From assembly GCA_037447655.1 (NCBI GenBank), contig JBBHKE010001654.1, positions 62,001-126,000 on the forward strand: a stretch of 64,000 nucleotides of DNA, written 5' to 3'. The DNA is from Zygnema cylindricum (lineage: Eukaryota; Streptophyta; Zygnematophyceae; Zygnematales; Zygnemataceae). Below are positions 30,531-42,591 of the stretch, piece by piece. A model generated the notes under the pieces. It made no database searches. It saw only the letters and a program-made list of their open reading frames with translations, and was not told the DNA's origin. Within the stretch, counting starts at the first letter, position 1, and each line of letters starts with the position of its first letter. Made by a program: the position numbers and the translations under genes.

Positions 30531-31642
30531 GACAGTGGAATAAGAAGCTTGATGAGTTTCTTACCGGTCTAGGATATATCCCTATCAGCTCAGATCACTC
30601 AATCTATGTTTTCGAAGATGAGGAAGGTTTTATATTTATTGCAATTTATGTTGATGATTTGCTTGTTTTAAGTAAATCAATGGAAAAAATTAATAAACTG
30701 AAAACTGATATTAAGGGGAGATTTGAAATGAAAGACATGGGGGAAACAAAATATATTTTAGGAATTCAAGTAGAGAGAGACTGAAAAAGAAAAATTATAA
30801 GATTGACTAAAAAAGAAGCAATAGGGAACATGCTTGAAAAATTTCAAATCGATAAAGCTAATAGTTGTACAACTCCAATGGAGTTGAAGAAGGGAAGTGA
30901 GGGGAGTGAGGAAGAAGGAGTCATAGTTTTAGACGAAGAATTATCTCATGAAGAACAGAAGTTCATGCAGACTATTCCTAACAAGCAGGTAGTGGGAAGT
31001 CTAATCTACTTTATGAATTGTACCCGGCCGGATTTAGCTGCAGCTGTAGGAGTGCTGAGTAGAAGTCTAAATGCTCCCACTAAGAAGGATTGGGAGGCAG
31101 CTAAGAGAGTCCTTAGATACTTGGTAGGAACTAGAGATCTATGGTTGCATTTGGGTGGGGAGAATACTGACATCACTACTTGGAGTGATGCCAGTTATGG
31201 TGATGCTCCGATGAGGAGATGTACTTCTGGATATGTATTATATGTGGGTGATGGGGCTTGCTGTTGGAGTAGCAAACAGCAAAAGGTTATTGCTCAGTCC
31301 ACCATGGAGGCTGAGTATATGGCCTCTTGCTCTGCTGTAAAAGAATTGATGTGGGTCAAGTCTTTGCTTGGTGAGCTTGGTCACCTTAAGAGTGGTGTGC
31401 AGAAAATATTTTGTGATAATCAGGCAGCAATCGCTATTTCTGCCAATCCTAAACACCATTTTAAAGCCAAACACATGGACATCAGACTCAGCTTTGTTAG
31501 AGAGAAAGTAGAAAACAAAATAATCAGTTTAGAGTACAGACCAGATAGTGAGATGGTAGCAGATATGATGACCAAACCTGTGCCTTCCCCTAAGCTAATT
31601 TTTTGCAGGGAGAAGTGTGGTCTGAAATTAAAGATTGACTAG
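30531..31642 (+). pseudogene. Element A RT-RNase H, right part
   Basis: Restarts at GACAGTGGAATAAGAAGC, equivalent to about 25090, so around 600 bp of pol is present twice. YVDD is intact (FIAIYVDDLLVLSKSM). A TGA at 30781 follows QVERD. From 30803 a 279-codon frame runs open to the pol stop, with an intact RNase H: TTWSDASYGD, STMEAEYM, CDNQAAIAISA and HMDIRLSFVRE. Confidence 0.88.
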
Positions 31643-31655
31643 AAAATAAGGGGAG

Positions 31656-32706
31656 TGTAGAAACTAATGGTTTTATTAGTATTTTCTAGGTCTGAAAAGA
31701 AATATAGAAGTCGAGGCAGTCTATCTCTAACTTCTCTCTCTCCAACTCTCAAACTTGTCGCAGTCACTGAGAAATTGGAGAGGAAGCTAGAGCCATGGCT
31801 ACCTTGGCTATCCTGAGGTTTACGGGAATTTTATATTAGGGTTTATTTATTTAATTAAAAGGTATGTGCCGGCGGCAGGATTGATCCTTGTACCTACCGG
31901 CCGGCAGGCAGGAAATAGCCGGTAGCCTTAGCCGTTTAGTCTAGCGGTAGTGTTACGTATCATATAGTTTGATATTTATTTAAATATGTATACGTGCGAT
32001 AAACCATTTAACTGAAATGAATTACGGGATACATAGATCCAGTAATATATAATGTACGACTTACGGTACGGACAAAAATCAGTACCGCGCATTTGTTTCG
32101 TAAATGAAACAAATACCGCGCATGTATTTATTACGGCTACGATTAAAGCCGAATTTAATCGGACGGCCGGGATTAGCGCCGAGATCGCGGAGGAAGATTT
32201 CGGCGGTTTGTGGCCATCGCCACATCGGATGACGCGTGGCGAAATTCCGTTGGATTGTGGAATCTCCGGAGATTATGGCACCGAATCCGGATTTGACATG
32301 TGTCGACATTTTGGCCATGTCGTACAATGTCCGTACATAAAGTACACCGGCAGCTGTACTTTTTGCGTACGGAACTCAATTCTGATTGGTTTCGTACATC
32401 AGTAGATAGAGTCTATGAGAGAGATAGGACTTAGAAAAATTAGAAGATAGGACCCCCTCTCCCAGAGAGCTTCTGTACAAAAGGTCAACTTTGACCCTCC
32501 ATAACTTACTGCTCAGGGGAGCAAATTCAGAGATTCTTTTTGCTACCGACTCAAGGGAGTCTTGCCTTTACAGGGGTGGAGGTGGTCAGGTTTTTTGTCT
32601 GCCAGGGTGGCAGTTATTTTTGCTAGAACACAAAGGGGTCAGGATTATCCTAGAGGCTTCTTGGAAGCTGTCTTCTCTGAGGACTTATGGAGGTCTCAGA
32701 GTTTCA
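31656..32706 (+). repeat. 3' LTR of element A (LTR1)
   Basis: Preceded by the polypurine tract AAAATAAGGGGAG. Same length as the 5' LTR (1051 bp) and closely similar. It ends GTTTCA, followed by the target duplication GCTAA. Confidence 0.9.
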
Positions 32707-33500
32707 GCTAATACCAAGGAGGATGATGTTCTGTACTCCACTGTTTTGCACTCAGATGAGTTGTGGCATAAAAGATTAGGCCATGTAAACTATGATAGTT
32801 TGAGGAAAATGGTCCTTGCTAGAAAAATATAGGGTGTATCACTCAAAGATGAGCTGGTCAAAACTTGTGATAATTGCGCTTTAGGCAAAATTAACAGATT
32901 GCCATTTCCTAAAGAGTCTGAGCATTGATCAACGAAACTTTTACAACAAATTAATTCGGATGTTTTTGGTCCTGCGAAGGTTCTATCTCCCGGTGGGATA
33001 AAATATATGGTCACCTTCACGGATGATTTCTCCAGGTTTACAAAATTTTACTTCATGAAGGAGAAGAGTGAAGTGTTTGGTCACTTCTAACACTATAAAG
33101 CATGGGTTGAAAAACTTCATAATTTACCTATTTTGCAGCTCAGATCAGACAATGGTGGTGAATATACATCAAAAGAATTTGAAACATTTTTACTTGATGA
33201 AGGTATTAGTCATCTATTGATTGTTCCATATTCACCGAAACAAAATGGGGTGTCGGGAAGACTAAATAGAACTCTAACGGAGAGCTCTAGGTCGATGCTC
33301 GCAGATAAAAATGTGGATCCGAAATTATGGGCTAAGGCTCTAAATTGTGCAGTTTATATTAAGAATAGGATAAGATCAGATTGGTAGACACTACTCCTTA
33401 CGAGATCTAGAGAGGTAGCAAACCAGATGTTAGCCATTTCAAAGTCTTTGGTAGTCAATGCTTTATATTGGATACGTCTACAGGTAGATAAAAATTGGAA
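32707..33500 (+). pseudogene. Element E integrase
   Basis: Continues from 20788-20811 with TKEDDVLYS, the HHCC domain (LWHKRLGHVNYDS, CDNCALGK) and the core (FGPAKV, TFTDDFSRFTKFY, SDNGGEYTSKEF, YSPKQNGVSGRLNRTL). The third catalytic residue is lost (ERLN has become GRLN). Stops at about 32830, 32926, 33088, 33386 and 33410. Confidence 0.87.
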
Positions 33501-34796
33501 CCGAAGGGACTACTTGGTATTTTGTTAAGATATGATGATCACTCCAAAGGTTATAGAGTATTTGTGTTTGAGAGGCAGAAAATAGTTGTGGCATGGAATA
33601 TTATTGTAAAGGATGAGCTTGACTCCATAGATCTGTTTCATATGTTAGATGAGCAAAAGCAACAAAAAGTCCAGGAATATGTCATTCTAGATTGCATGCA
33701 AGAAATTGTCCCGCATATGCAACATTCTCTAGTAGTGACTTTGGAGTCCGTCTCTCTCCAATTTCCTCAACATTTTCAGTTCCAACAGGACCAACAGCGA
33801 TCAGTACACACGGATCGCAACCAGCGCAATGAGCGCAATGCGCGGCATCCAATGATCTCAGCCTCAGAAATTCCGGGGTGAAGAAGATCCAGCAACGGAC
33901 TACAAGCAAGCTATCACTTTGCCTACTCGGCAGCCTCATGGGAGCCCTCAACCATCCAAGAGGCCTTCTCATCACCATAGCCGAATCACTAGATCGAGGC
34001 TGCGAATGATGAGATGAAGTTAATCATGGAGGCTCAACCGTGGGAGCTTGTGGACCTTCCTCCGGACCGAAAAGCGATCGGCAGCAAATGGGTATTCAAG
34101 GTGAAGTTAAATCCCGATAACACCATTAAACGATATAACGCCAGACTTCTAGCAAAATGGTACAATCAAAAGGAAGGAATTGATTTTGAGGAAACATTTT
34201 CTCCGGTTGTAAGATTTCCGACAGTTAGATTTTTGCTGTTCCTTGCTGCTATAGAAGATATGGAAATACATCAGATGGATGTAAACACGGCCTTTTAGCA
34301 TGGAGAACTAGAAGAGACTATTTACATGCAGCAGCCTGAAAAGTATGTAGAACCAGGAAAAGAGCACTTAGTATGCAAGTTGCTAAAATCAATGTACAGC
34401 CTAAAACAGGCCCCCAGACAGTGGAATCTGAAGCTTGATGAATTCATGACTAGCCTAGGATTTCAAAAGATAGGTTCTGATCACTCTGTTTACGTTTTAA
34501 AGGGTGAAAATAGGATAGTGTATATAGCGGTGTATGTGGATGATTTACTATTAATTAGCAAATCAATGGCTCAAATTAACAAAATCAAAACTGCTCTAAA
34601 CTCACGGTTCGAGATGAAAGACCTCGGTAAGGCAAAATATATTTTGGGTATCCTAGTAGCGAGGGACAGAAATAAGAAAGTAATAAAATTGACTCAAAAG
34701 GAGGCTATTGGAAACATGTTAGATGAGTACAGAATGCGGGGGGCAAAAGGATGTCTAACTCCAATGGAGTTTCCAAAGAAGTTAGAGGGAGATTAG
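33495..34796 (+). pseudogene. Element E integrase tail and reverse transcriptase
   Basis: Tail: KGLLGILLRYDDHSKGYRVF. Linker: rich in Gln and His. RT: KAIGSKWVFKVKLNPDNT, DMEIHQMDVNTAF (stop TAG in place of leucine at about 34297), SLKQAPRQWNLKLDEF, YIAVYVDDLLLISKSM (YVDD intact) and FEMKDLGKAKYILGI. Stops at about 33880 and 34794. Confidence 0.87.
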
Positions 34797-34799
34797 ACA

Positions 34800-35520
34800 G
34801 AACCAGGTGTTATTGTTAGCGATAATTTAGAATCAGGCGAAAATAATTTTATGACACAAATACCTTACAGAAAGATAGTGGGAAGCTTAATATATTTCAT
34901 GAATTGTACCCGTCCTGACATTGCTGCAGCAGTCGGGGTACTGAGCAGGAGTCTAGAGAATCCGAGAAAATCTGACTTTGATGCAGCAAGGAGAGTCTTA
35001 AGATATTTGGTCGGAACCAAAGACCTCAAACTCACACTTTTCGGAGGAGAAGTAAAAATGCAAACGTGGAGCGATGCAAGCTATGGCCACATGCTAAGCG
35101 GAAAATCCACCAAGGGATTCGTTCTACAAAATGGGAACGGTACTTGCTGCTGGAGCAACAAAAATCAAAAGGTTACAGCACTGTCAACAATGGAGTCAGA
35201 ATATATGGCAGCAAGCTCGGCCCTCAAAGAACTCTTATGGGTAAAATCCATGTCACAAAAACTAGGATACATGCAGATTGGTTCATAGGTGATTTGGTGT
35301 GACAACTAGGCTGCCATTGCCATTGCTTCTAACCCAAGTCATCACTTCAAAAATAAGCACATGGATGTAAGATTACACTTTGTAAGAGAAAAAGTGTTCT
35401 CTAGAGTGATAAAATTATGTTATTTGCCACACGCAAAAAAGATTGTTGATATGCTCACGAAAGCTCTTCCCGCTCATAAACTGAAGTATTGCAGAGACAT
35501 AGTGGGATTAACTGAATAGT
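34800..35520 (+). pseudogene. Element E RNase H
   Basis: Contains MTQIPYRKIVGSLIYFMNCTR, WSDASYGH (one change) and STMESEYMAASS. There is a stop at about 35286, and the CDNQAA motif is broken by TAG in place of glutamine. Downstream HMDVRLHFVRE and MLTKALP are readable. The pol stop is near 35518. Confidence 0.85.
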
Positions 35521-35680
35521 TGAAATTGCTATAGTGCTACGCTGCGATGCTGCGCTAAGTCCAACATTGAGATCTAGTGGGACTGGGTGACTTGCAAATT
35601 GCTAAACTTCTATGCAGCGATGCTGCGCTAGTTTGTCATCACAACTGCTCCTGTATACTGAGTCTAAAGCTTTAGGGAAG

Positions 35681-36509
35681 TGTGGTTTTTGGAAAGCTTT
35701 CAGTCTCAGCAAATTAGTAGGATGGTAGAAAGATAGTAATCCGTAATATAATGACATACGGTATCACTTGAGTGCAGTACAAGACAACGCAACTACTATG
35801 CAAACAGAGCAGCGCAGCAGCAGAGCAGTGCAGCAGCGCTGGTGCTATGCAGACAGAGCAGCACAGCAGTAGAGCAGCGCAGCATTGCAGCTCCTATGCT
35901 GATAGAGCAGTGCAGCAACTAAGCTGCGACACATACACGACAACGCAGTTGCGGTTGCTTTGGATATAATCTGTACAGACAACGCAACTACAATTATCAT
36001 AAATATGAGTTGGTACGGACAACGCAGCTGCGATTGATAGGAATCAAGTTAATGTACCTCAACCTAGTGGGTAGCTCAGTGGTAGCTCAATGGTAGCTTA
36101 GTGGTAGCTCATTGGTTGCTTAGTGGTAGCTTAGTATTAGCTTGGCAACTTGACGTACCCCTCAGGTACCGTGGTATTGCAGGTACAACACTAGTATAAG
36201 ACTTAGGACTCAAACACATGATGTATCCAGACTTCCAAATAGTAATACTGCAAACAGTTTTTAAGAAACTTCTGAGTATTATATCCTGAGTGTTGTCGGA
36301 TCAATTGTCGTAAAACTTTGGGGGTTGTCAATGTTTATGCTACTCTATTTTCTGATAGAGTTTTCTAAGGTTTGGATGCTTGTATAAGAATTGGTGGGCA
36401 CTTAAGAACAGGTGTTTGGTAGAATTCTTAATAGTTTCTGAGAGTATATCATGTATACTTCTACTACTACTGCTGCCCCTCCATCTGCACCGGTGGTTGT
36501 AAAACAACA
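35681..36509 (+). repeat. LTR2 shared by element E and gag fragment E'
   Basis: Starts TGTGGTTTTTGG after GGGAAG and ends AAAACAACA, followed by GGTTATGGGC and gag. It serves as the 3' LTR of E and the 5' LTR of E'. It contains CAG-rich repeats (35800-35930), the GGACAACGCAGCTGCG module (36018), AGTGGTAGCTT repeats (36070-36150) and TATAAG near 36380. Confidence 0.85.
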
Positions 36510-36915
36510 GGTTATGGGCTTGTTATCAAGAATTCTTATCTTTTCCGGGGATAAGTATGTTTAATGGGCGGATATGGTGGAGACACATTTTGAGAATGTC
36601 AATCTTTTGGATATATTGGATTGTTCGCTAATCTGATCCGTCATGGTCTAAGAAAAATACGCAAGCTCGTTCTATTATGAAATTTTGTATATCAAACGAC
36701 TTAGCTATGTCTCGGATAAAAATGAAAAAAAAAATTGATATCTAGAAATCCCTTAAAAGTGATTATGAAAAGGCTAATGTCCAGGAAGAGCTTCTATTGG
36801 CTGGAAAAATTTGGGACTATAAGTACCCTAGCGGTACAATGGCAAAATATTCTAACAAATTTCGTATCTTTGTAGATGAACTTGCTTGTGCAGGTGGGAT
36901 GTTTCCTCCGTTTCA
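36451..36915 (+). pseudogene. Gag 5' fragment of E' ending at the satellite
   Basis: The ATG at 36451 (MYTSTTT) lies in the LTR and QVMGL is encoded by the primer site. IFSGDKYV is followed by a stop, then more stops and frame changes. Sequence matches family-2 gag up to CCTCCGTTTCA at 36915 and then turns into satellite. From 36650 on it is part of the inverted duplication. Confidence 0.85.
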
Positions 36916-39259
36916 TAATTATACAAATTTTTAAGACTTGTTACAAAAATTACACAAATTTTTAGCGATGACAGTAATTGTTGTCTAACTTACAAAACTG
37001 TTAGCGCTAACAAGAATGGTAACCTAACTTACTTAAACTATTAGCGATATCAAGAATTGTTACCTAAATTACACAAACAGTTAGCGATAACAAGAATTAT
37101 TACCTAAATTACACAAATTGTTAGCGATAACAAGAATTGTTACCTAAATTACACAAACAGTTAGCGACAACAACTATTGTAACCTAAATTACACAAATTG
37201 ATAGCGATAACAAGAATTATTACCTTCATTACACAAACATTTAGCAATAACAAGAATTGTTATCTAACTTACACAAACTGTTAGGGGATAACAAGAATTG
37301 TTACCTAAATCACACAAATTGTTAGCAATAACAACAATTTTCACCTAAATTACACAAGCTGTTAGCCATAACACGAATTGTTACCTAAATTACACAAGTT
37401 GTTAGCGATAACAAGAATTGTTACCTAAATTACACAAACTATTAGCGATAATAGGAATTGTTATCTAAATTACACAAATTGTTAGCGATAACAAGAATTG
37501 TTATCTTAATTGCACAAACTGTTTGGGCTAACAGGAATTTTTATCTAACTTACGCAAATTGTTAGTGCTAACAAGAATTGTTACCTAAATTACACAAACT
37601 GTTAGCGTTAACAAGAATTATTACCTAAATTACACAAACAGTTAGCGATACCAAGAATAATTACCTAACTTACACAAACCGTTAGCGCTAACAAGAATTG
37701 TTATCTAAATTACACATTAAGTTAGCGATAACATGATTGTTATCTAAATTACACAATCTGTTAGCAATAACAAGAATTGTAATCTAAATTACACAAATTG
37801 TTAGCAATAACAAGAATTGTTACCTAAATTACACAAACAGTTAGCGATAACAAGAATTGTTACCTAAATTACACAAACACTTAGCGATAACAGTAATTGT
37901 TATCTAAATTACACAAACTGTTAGTGATAACCTGAATTGTTACCTAAATTACACAAACTGTTAGCAATAACAGGAATTGTTATCTAAATTACACAATCTG
38001 TTAGCAAGAAAAGGAATGGTTTTATCTAACTTACAAAAACTATTAGTGCTACCAACAATGAATACCTAAGTTACACAAACTGTTAGCGATAACAAGAATT
38101 TTTACCTAAATTACACAAACAGTTAGCGATAACAAAAGATGTTACCTAAATTACACAAACTGTTAGCAATAATAAAAATTGTTACCTAAATCACACAAAC
38201 TGTTAGCGCTAACAAGAATGGTTACCTAACTTACACAAACAAAGAACGATTGAAAGAATTGTAACCTAAATTACAAAAATTGTTAGCAATAACAAGAATT
38301 TTTATCTAACTTACACAAACTGTTAGCGCTAACAAGAATGATTACCTAACTTACACAAACTGTTAGCGATAACAAGAATAATTACCTAAATTTCTTAAAT
38401 TTTTATCGATAACAAGAATTGTTACCTAAATTACACAAAAAGTTAGCGATAACGGGAATTGTTATGTAAATTACACAAATTAGTAGCGATAACAATAAAG
38501 ATTACCTAAATTACACAAACATTTAGCGATAACAAAAATTGTTACCTAAATTACACTAACTGGTAGCGATAACATAATTATTATCTAAATTACACTAACT
38601 GTTTGCGCTTACAATAATTGTTACCTAACTTACACAAACTGTTAGCGATAACAAGAATTGTAACCTAAATTACACAAACTATTAGCGATAACACGCATTG
38701 TTATCTAAATTACACAAACTGTTAGCATTTACAGGAATTGTTATCTAAATTACACTCACTATTAGCAAGAACAGGAATGGTTTTATCTAACTTACACAAA
38801 CTGTTAGCACAAACAAGAATTGTTACCTAAATTACACAACATGTTAGCAATAACAAGCATTATTTTCTAACTTACACAAACTGTTAGCGCTAACAAGAAT
38901 GGATACCTAAGTTACACAAACTGTTAGCCATAACAAGAATTGTTACCTAAATTACAGAAACTGTTAGCGATAACAAGAATTGTTACCTAAATTACACAAA
39001 CTATTAGCAATAATAAGAATTGTTACCTAAATTACACAATCAGTTAGCGCTAACAAGACTGGTTACCTAAGTTACACAAAGTGTTAGCGATAACAAGAAT
39101 TGTTACCTAAATAACGCAAACAGTTTGCGATAATAGGAATTGATATGTAAATTACACAAACTGTTTGCGCTAACAGGAATTGTTACCTAAATTACACAAA
39201 CTGTTAGCGATAACAGGAATTGTTATCTAACTTACACAATCAGTTAGCGCTAACAAGTA
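36916..39259 (+). repeat. 40-bp satellite array, right copy (about 59 units)
   Basis: Tandem units with cores GTTAGCGATAAC (or GTTAGCGCTAAC) and GTTACCTAAATTACAC, period 40 bp with rare 3-bp-longer units (GGTTTTATCTAAC). Orientation is the same as 51730-64000. No genes. Confidence 0.93.
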
Positions 39260-39727
39260 TGTTTTGTCTTTTGGAAACCTTTCAGTCTTAGAGCAGCGCA
39301 GCATCGCAGCTGCTATACAGACAGAGCAGCGCAGCTGCTATACAGCAAAGCAGCGCAGCAGCGCTACAACAGAGCAGCGCAGCAGTGCTACAACAGAGCA
39401 GCGTAGGAGCAGAGCAGCGCAGCAGCAGAGCAGCGCAGTAGCGAAGCTACAACACAAGACAACGCAACCATGATTATATTTGATATGGTCTGTACGGACA
39501 ACGCAACGTCTGATAATCTTTATATGATTTTGTACAGGATAGGGCAACTGCGATAGATATGATTCAAGTCAACTTAGTGGGTAACTCAGTGGTAACTTAG
39601 TGGGTAATTCAGTGGTAGCTTAGTGATAGCTCAGTGGTAGCTTAGTGATGGCTCAGTGGTAAATTGACAGATTAGTGGTAGCTTGGTGGTTTGACGTACC
39701 TCCTAAGTACACAAGCATTACCAGTTC
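39260..39727 (+). repeat. 5' LTR2 of element D, first part
   Basis: Starts TGTTTTGTCTTTTGG. Then come GCAGCGCAGCAGCGCTACAA repeats (39296-39450), GTACGGACAACGCAACG and an AGTGGTAGCTT ladder (39590-39700). It ends at element C's target site AGTTC. Confidence 0.85.
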
Positions 39728-40781
39728 TGAAACTCTGAGACCTCCATAGGTCCTCTGAAAGGACAGCTTGCAAGAAGCCTCTAGGATAACCCTGACCCCT
39801 TTGTGTTACAGCAAGAATAAATGCCACCTTGGCAGGCAAAAACTCTGACCATCTTTACCCCTATAAAGGCAAGACTCCCTTGAGTCGATAGCAAAAAGAA
39901 TCTCTGAATTTGCTCCCTTGAGCAGTAAGTTATGGAGGGTCAAAGTTGACCTTTTGTACAGAAGCTCTCTGGGAGAGAGGGTCCTATCTCCTAATTTTTC
40001 TAAGTCCTATCTCTCTCAGAGACTCTATCTATTGATGTACTAAGCCAATCAGATTACAGTTTCGTACACAAAAGTACAGCTGCCGGTGTACTTTATGTAC
40101 CGACACTGTACAACATGGCCTTAATGTCGACACGTGGTATGTCCGGATTCGCGCCCTTAATCCTCGGAGATGCCGCGATCTAATGTCATTCCGCCACGTG
40201 TCATCCGATGTTGCGATGACCAAAAACCGCCGAAATCCTCTTCCGCGATCTTGGCGTTAATTCCGGTCGTCCGATTAAATTCACATTTAATCATAGCCAT
40301 AATAAATACATGCGCGGTATTCGTTTCATTAAAGAAATAAATGCGCGGTATTGGTTTCTTATCCGTACCCTAATCCGTACTTTTATATTACTGGATCTAT
40401 GTCTCCCGTAAACAGTTACTGTTAAATGAACTATCCTATGTACAAATGTTTAAATAAATATCAAACCATGTAGTACATAACACTAGTTAAAGACATAACT
40501 GCTAAGACTACCGGCTACCGGTTGCCTGCCGTCCGGTAGGTACCAAGATGAAATCCTGTGGCCGGCATATACCTCTTAGTAAATAATCCACTAACTAATA
40601 TATATTTCCCGTAAACCTCTGGATAGCCTAGGTAGCCATGGCTCTAGCTCCCTCTCCAATTTCTCAGTGACTGCATCAAGTTTGAGAGTTGGAGAGAGAA
40701 GTTAGAGGTAGACTGCATCGGCTTCTTTCTGTATTTCTATTTAGACCTAGAAAATACTTTAAATGACCATTAATTTCTACA
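39728..40781 (-). repeat. 3' LTR of element C (LTR1)
   Basis: On the minus strand TGTAGAAATTAATGG...GTTTCA. Two G-box/ABRE-like motifs (ACACGTGGC and CCACGTGTC, 40130-40205) and the AAAGTACA/TGTACTTT hairpin (about 40073-40097) are clear. Confidence 0.9.
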
Positions 40782-40794
40782 CTCCCCTTATTTT

Positions 40795-41472
40795 CTAGTC
40801 AATCTTTAATTTCAGACCACACTTCTCCCTGCAGAAAATTAGCTTAGGGGGAGGCACAGGTTTGGTCATCATATCTGCTACCATCACACTATTTGGTTGG
40901 TACTCTAAACTGATTATTTGGTTTTCTACTTTCTCTTTAACAAAGCTGAGTCTGATGTCCATGTGTTTAGCTTTAAAATGATGTTTAGGATTGGCAAAAA
41001 TAGCGATTGCTGCCTGATTATCACAAAATATTTTCTGCACACCACTCTTAAGGTGACCAAGCTCACCAAGCAAAGACTTGACCCACATCAATTCTTTTAC
41101 AGCAGAGCAAGAGGCCATATACTCAGCCTCCATGGTGGGCTGAGCAATAACCTTTTGCTGTTTGCTACTCCAACAGCAAGCCCCATCACCCGCATATAAT
41201 ACATATCCAGAAGTGCATCTCCTCATCGGAGCATCACCATAACTGACATCACTCTAAGTAGTGATGTCAGTATTCTCCCCACCCAAATGCAACCATAGAT
41301 CCTTGGTTCCTATCAAATATCTAAGGACTCTCTTAGCTGCCTCCCAATCCCTCTTAGTGGGAGGATTTAGACTTCTACTCAGCACTCTTACAGCTGCAGC
41401 TAAATCCGGTCGGGTACAATTCATAAAGTAGATTAGACTTCCCACTACTTGCTTGTTAGGAATAGTCTGCAT
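40795..41472 (-). pseudogene. Element C RNase H
   Basis: Contains MQTIPNKQVVGSLIYFMNC, then a stop replacing the tryptophan of TTWSD and SDVSYGD, AQPTMEAEYM, CDNQAAIAIFA and HMDIRLSFVKEK. Source of the copy at 25655-26196. Confidence 0.88.
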
Positions 41473-41505
41473 GAACTTCTGTTCTTCATGAGATAATTCC
41501 TCGTC

Positions 41506-42591
41506 TCAAACTATGACTCCTTCTTCCTCACTCCCCTCACTTCCCTTCTTCAACTCCATTGGAGTTGTACAACTATTAGCTTTATCCATTTGAAATTTTT
41601 CAAGCATGTTCCCTATTGCTTCTTTTTGAGTCAATCTTATAATCTTTCTTTTTCGGTCTCTCTCTACTTGAATTCCCAAAATATATTTTGCTTCCCCCAT
41701 ATCCTTCATTTCAAATATCCCCTTAAGATCGGTTTTCAGTTTATTAATTTTTTCCATTGATTTACTTAAAACAAGCAAATCATCAACATAAATTGCAATA
41801 AATATAAAACCTTCCTCATCTTCGAAAACATAGATTGAGTGATCTGAGCTGATAGGGATATATCCTAGACCGGTAAGAAACTCATCAAGCTTCTTATTCC
41901 ACTGTCAAGGCGCCTGTTTCAAACCATAAAGAGATTTAATCAGCTGGCATACCTTACTCTCCTCCCTTTCCTCCACAAACGCTTCGGGTTGTTGCTTGAA
42001 GATCTCCTCTTCCAATTATCCATGCAAAAAGGCTGTCTTCATGTCTATCTGGTGCACTTCCATGTCTTCCGCTGCTGCCAGGCTGAGAAGTATGCGGACG
42101 GAGGGAAATCTGACCACCGGGGCAAAGGTTTCCTCGTAGTCAATTCCCTCCTTTTGTGTAAATCCCTTTGTCACTAATCGGGCCTTGTAGCGCTCGATCG
42201 TGTTATCTGGGTTCAGTTTTAATTTGAAAACCCACTTAGAACCTATTGGTTTTCGGTTAGGTGGACAATCCACCAGCTCCCGAGTATCGGCTGCCATAAT
42301 TGAGGCCATCTCCTCATTGATGGCGGTCTTCCACCGGTTTCTTTCTCGACAAGTCATCGCCTCTCCATAAGTTTGAGGTTCATCTTGATAAGATAGTTTA
42401 GTTACCTTGTTATTAACCTGTTTTTCTTGCAGTCTTTTGCTACTTCTCCTTCCCCCCTCAAAATCTGAGGCCGGAATAGATGGTTCTCGTGGATTCTTTC
42501 GAACAAACTCGACTTCTCCCCTATCCCTTGATTCCGAATCAATTTCCACCACGTCTTCCGCTTCGGGTAGAGTTGTCACTTGAGTTTCCAC
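41506..42591 (-). pseudogene. Element C reverse transcriptase
   Basis: N-terminal part open at 42016-42591: KPIGSKWVFKLKLNPDNTIE, LVTKGFTQKEG, VEVHQIDMKTAFLHG (QMDIK altered to QIDMK), then a stop. The YVDD region (about 41785) reads AIYVDDLLVLSKSM, followed by FEMKDMGEAKYILGIQVERD. Stops at about 42015, 41905 and 41505. Confidence 0.86.

Larger units (their letters stand above)
20812..32706 (+). mobile_element. LTR1 copia element A, with an internal inverted-duplication insert, TSD GCTAA
   Basis: Two 1051-bp LTRs (20812-21862 and 31656-32706) closely similar to each other flank the element. GCTAA is duplicated at 20807-20811 and 32707-32711, and host element E reads continuously across it. 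The internal part is gag-PR-IN-RT to about 25654. It is then interrupted by 25655-30530 (reverse complement of 36650-41336) and resumes in RT at 30531, repeating about 600 bp of pol. The inner LTR at 26210-27263 belongs to the inserted copy of element C, not to A. Confidence 0.88.
36650..41336 (+). repeat. Right arm of the large inverted duplication (probable source)
   Basis: This arm lies in its natural context: gag fragment, satellite, D's LTR2 and element C in sequence, with C's target duplication intact. It is therefore the likely donor of 25655-30530. Confidence 0.85.
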
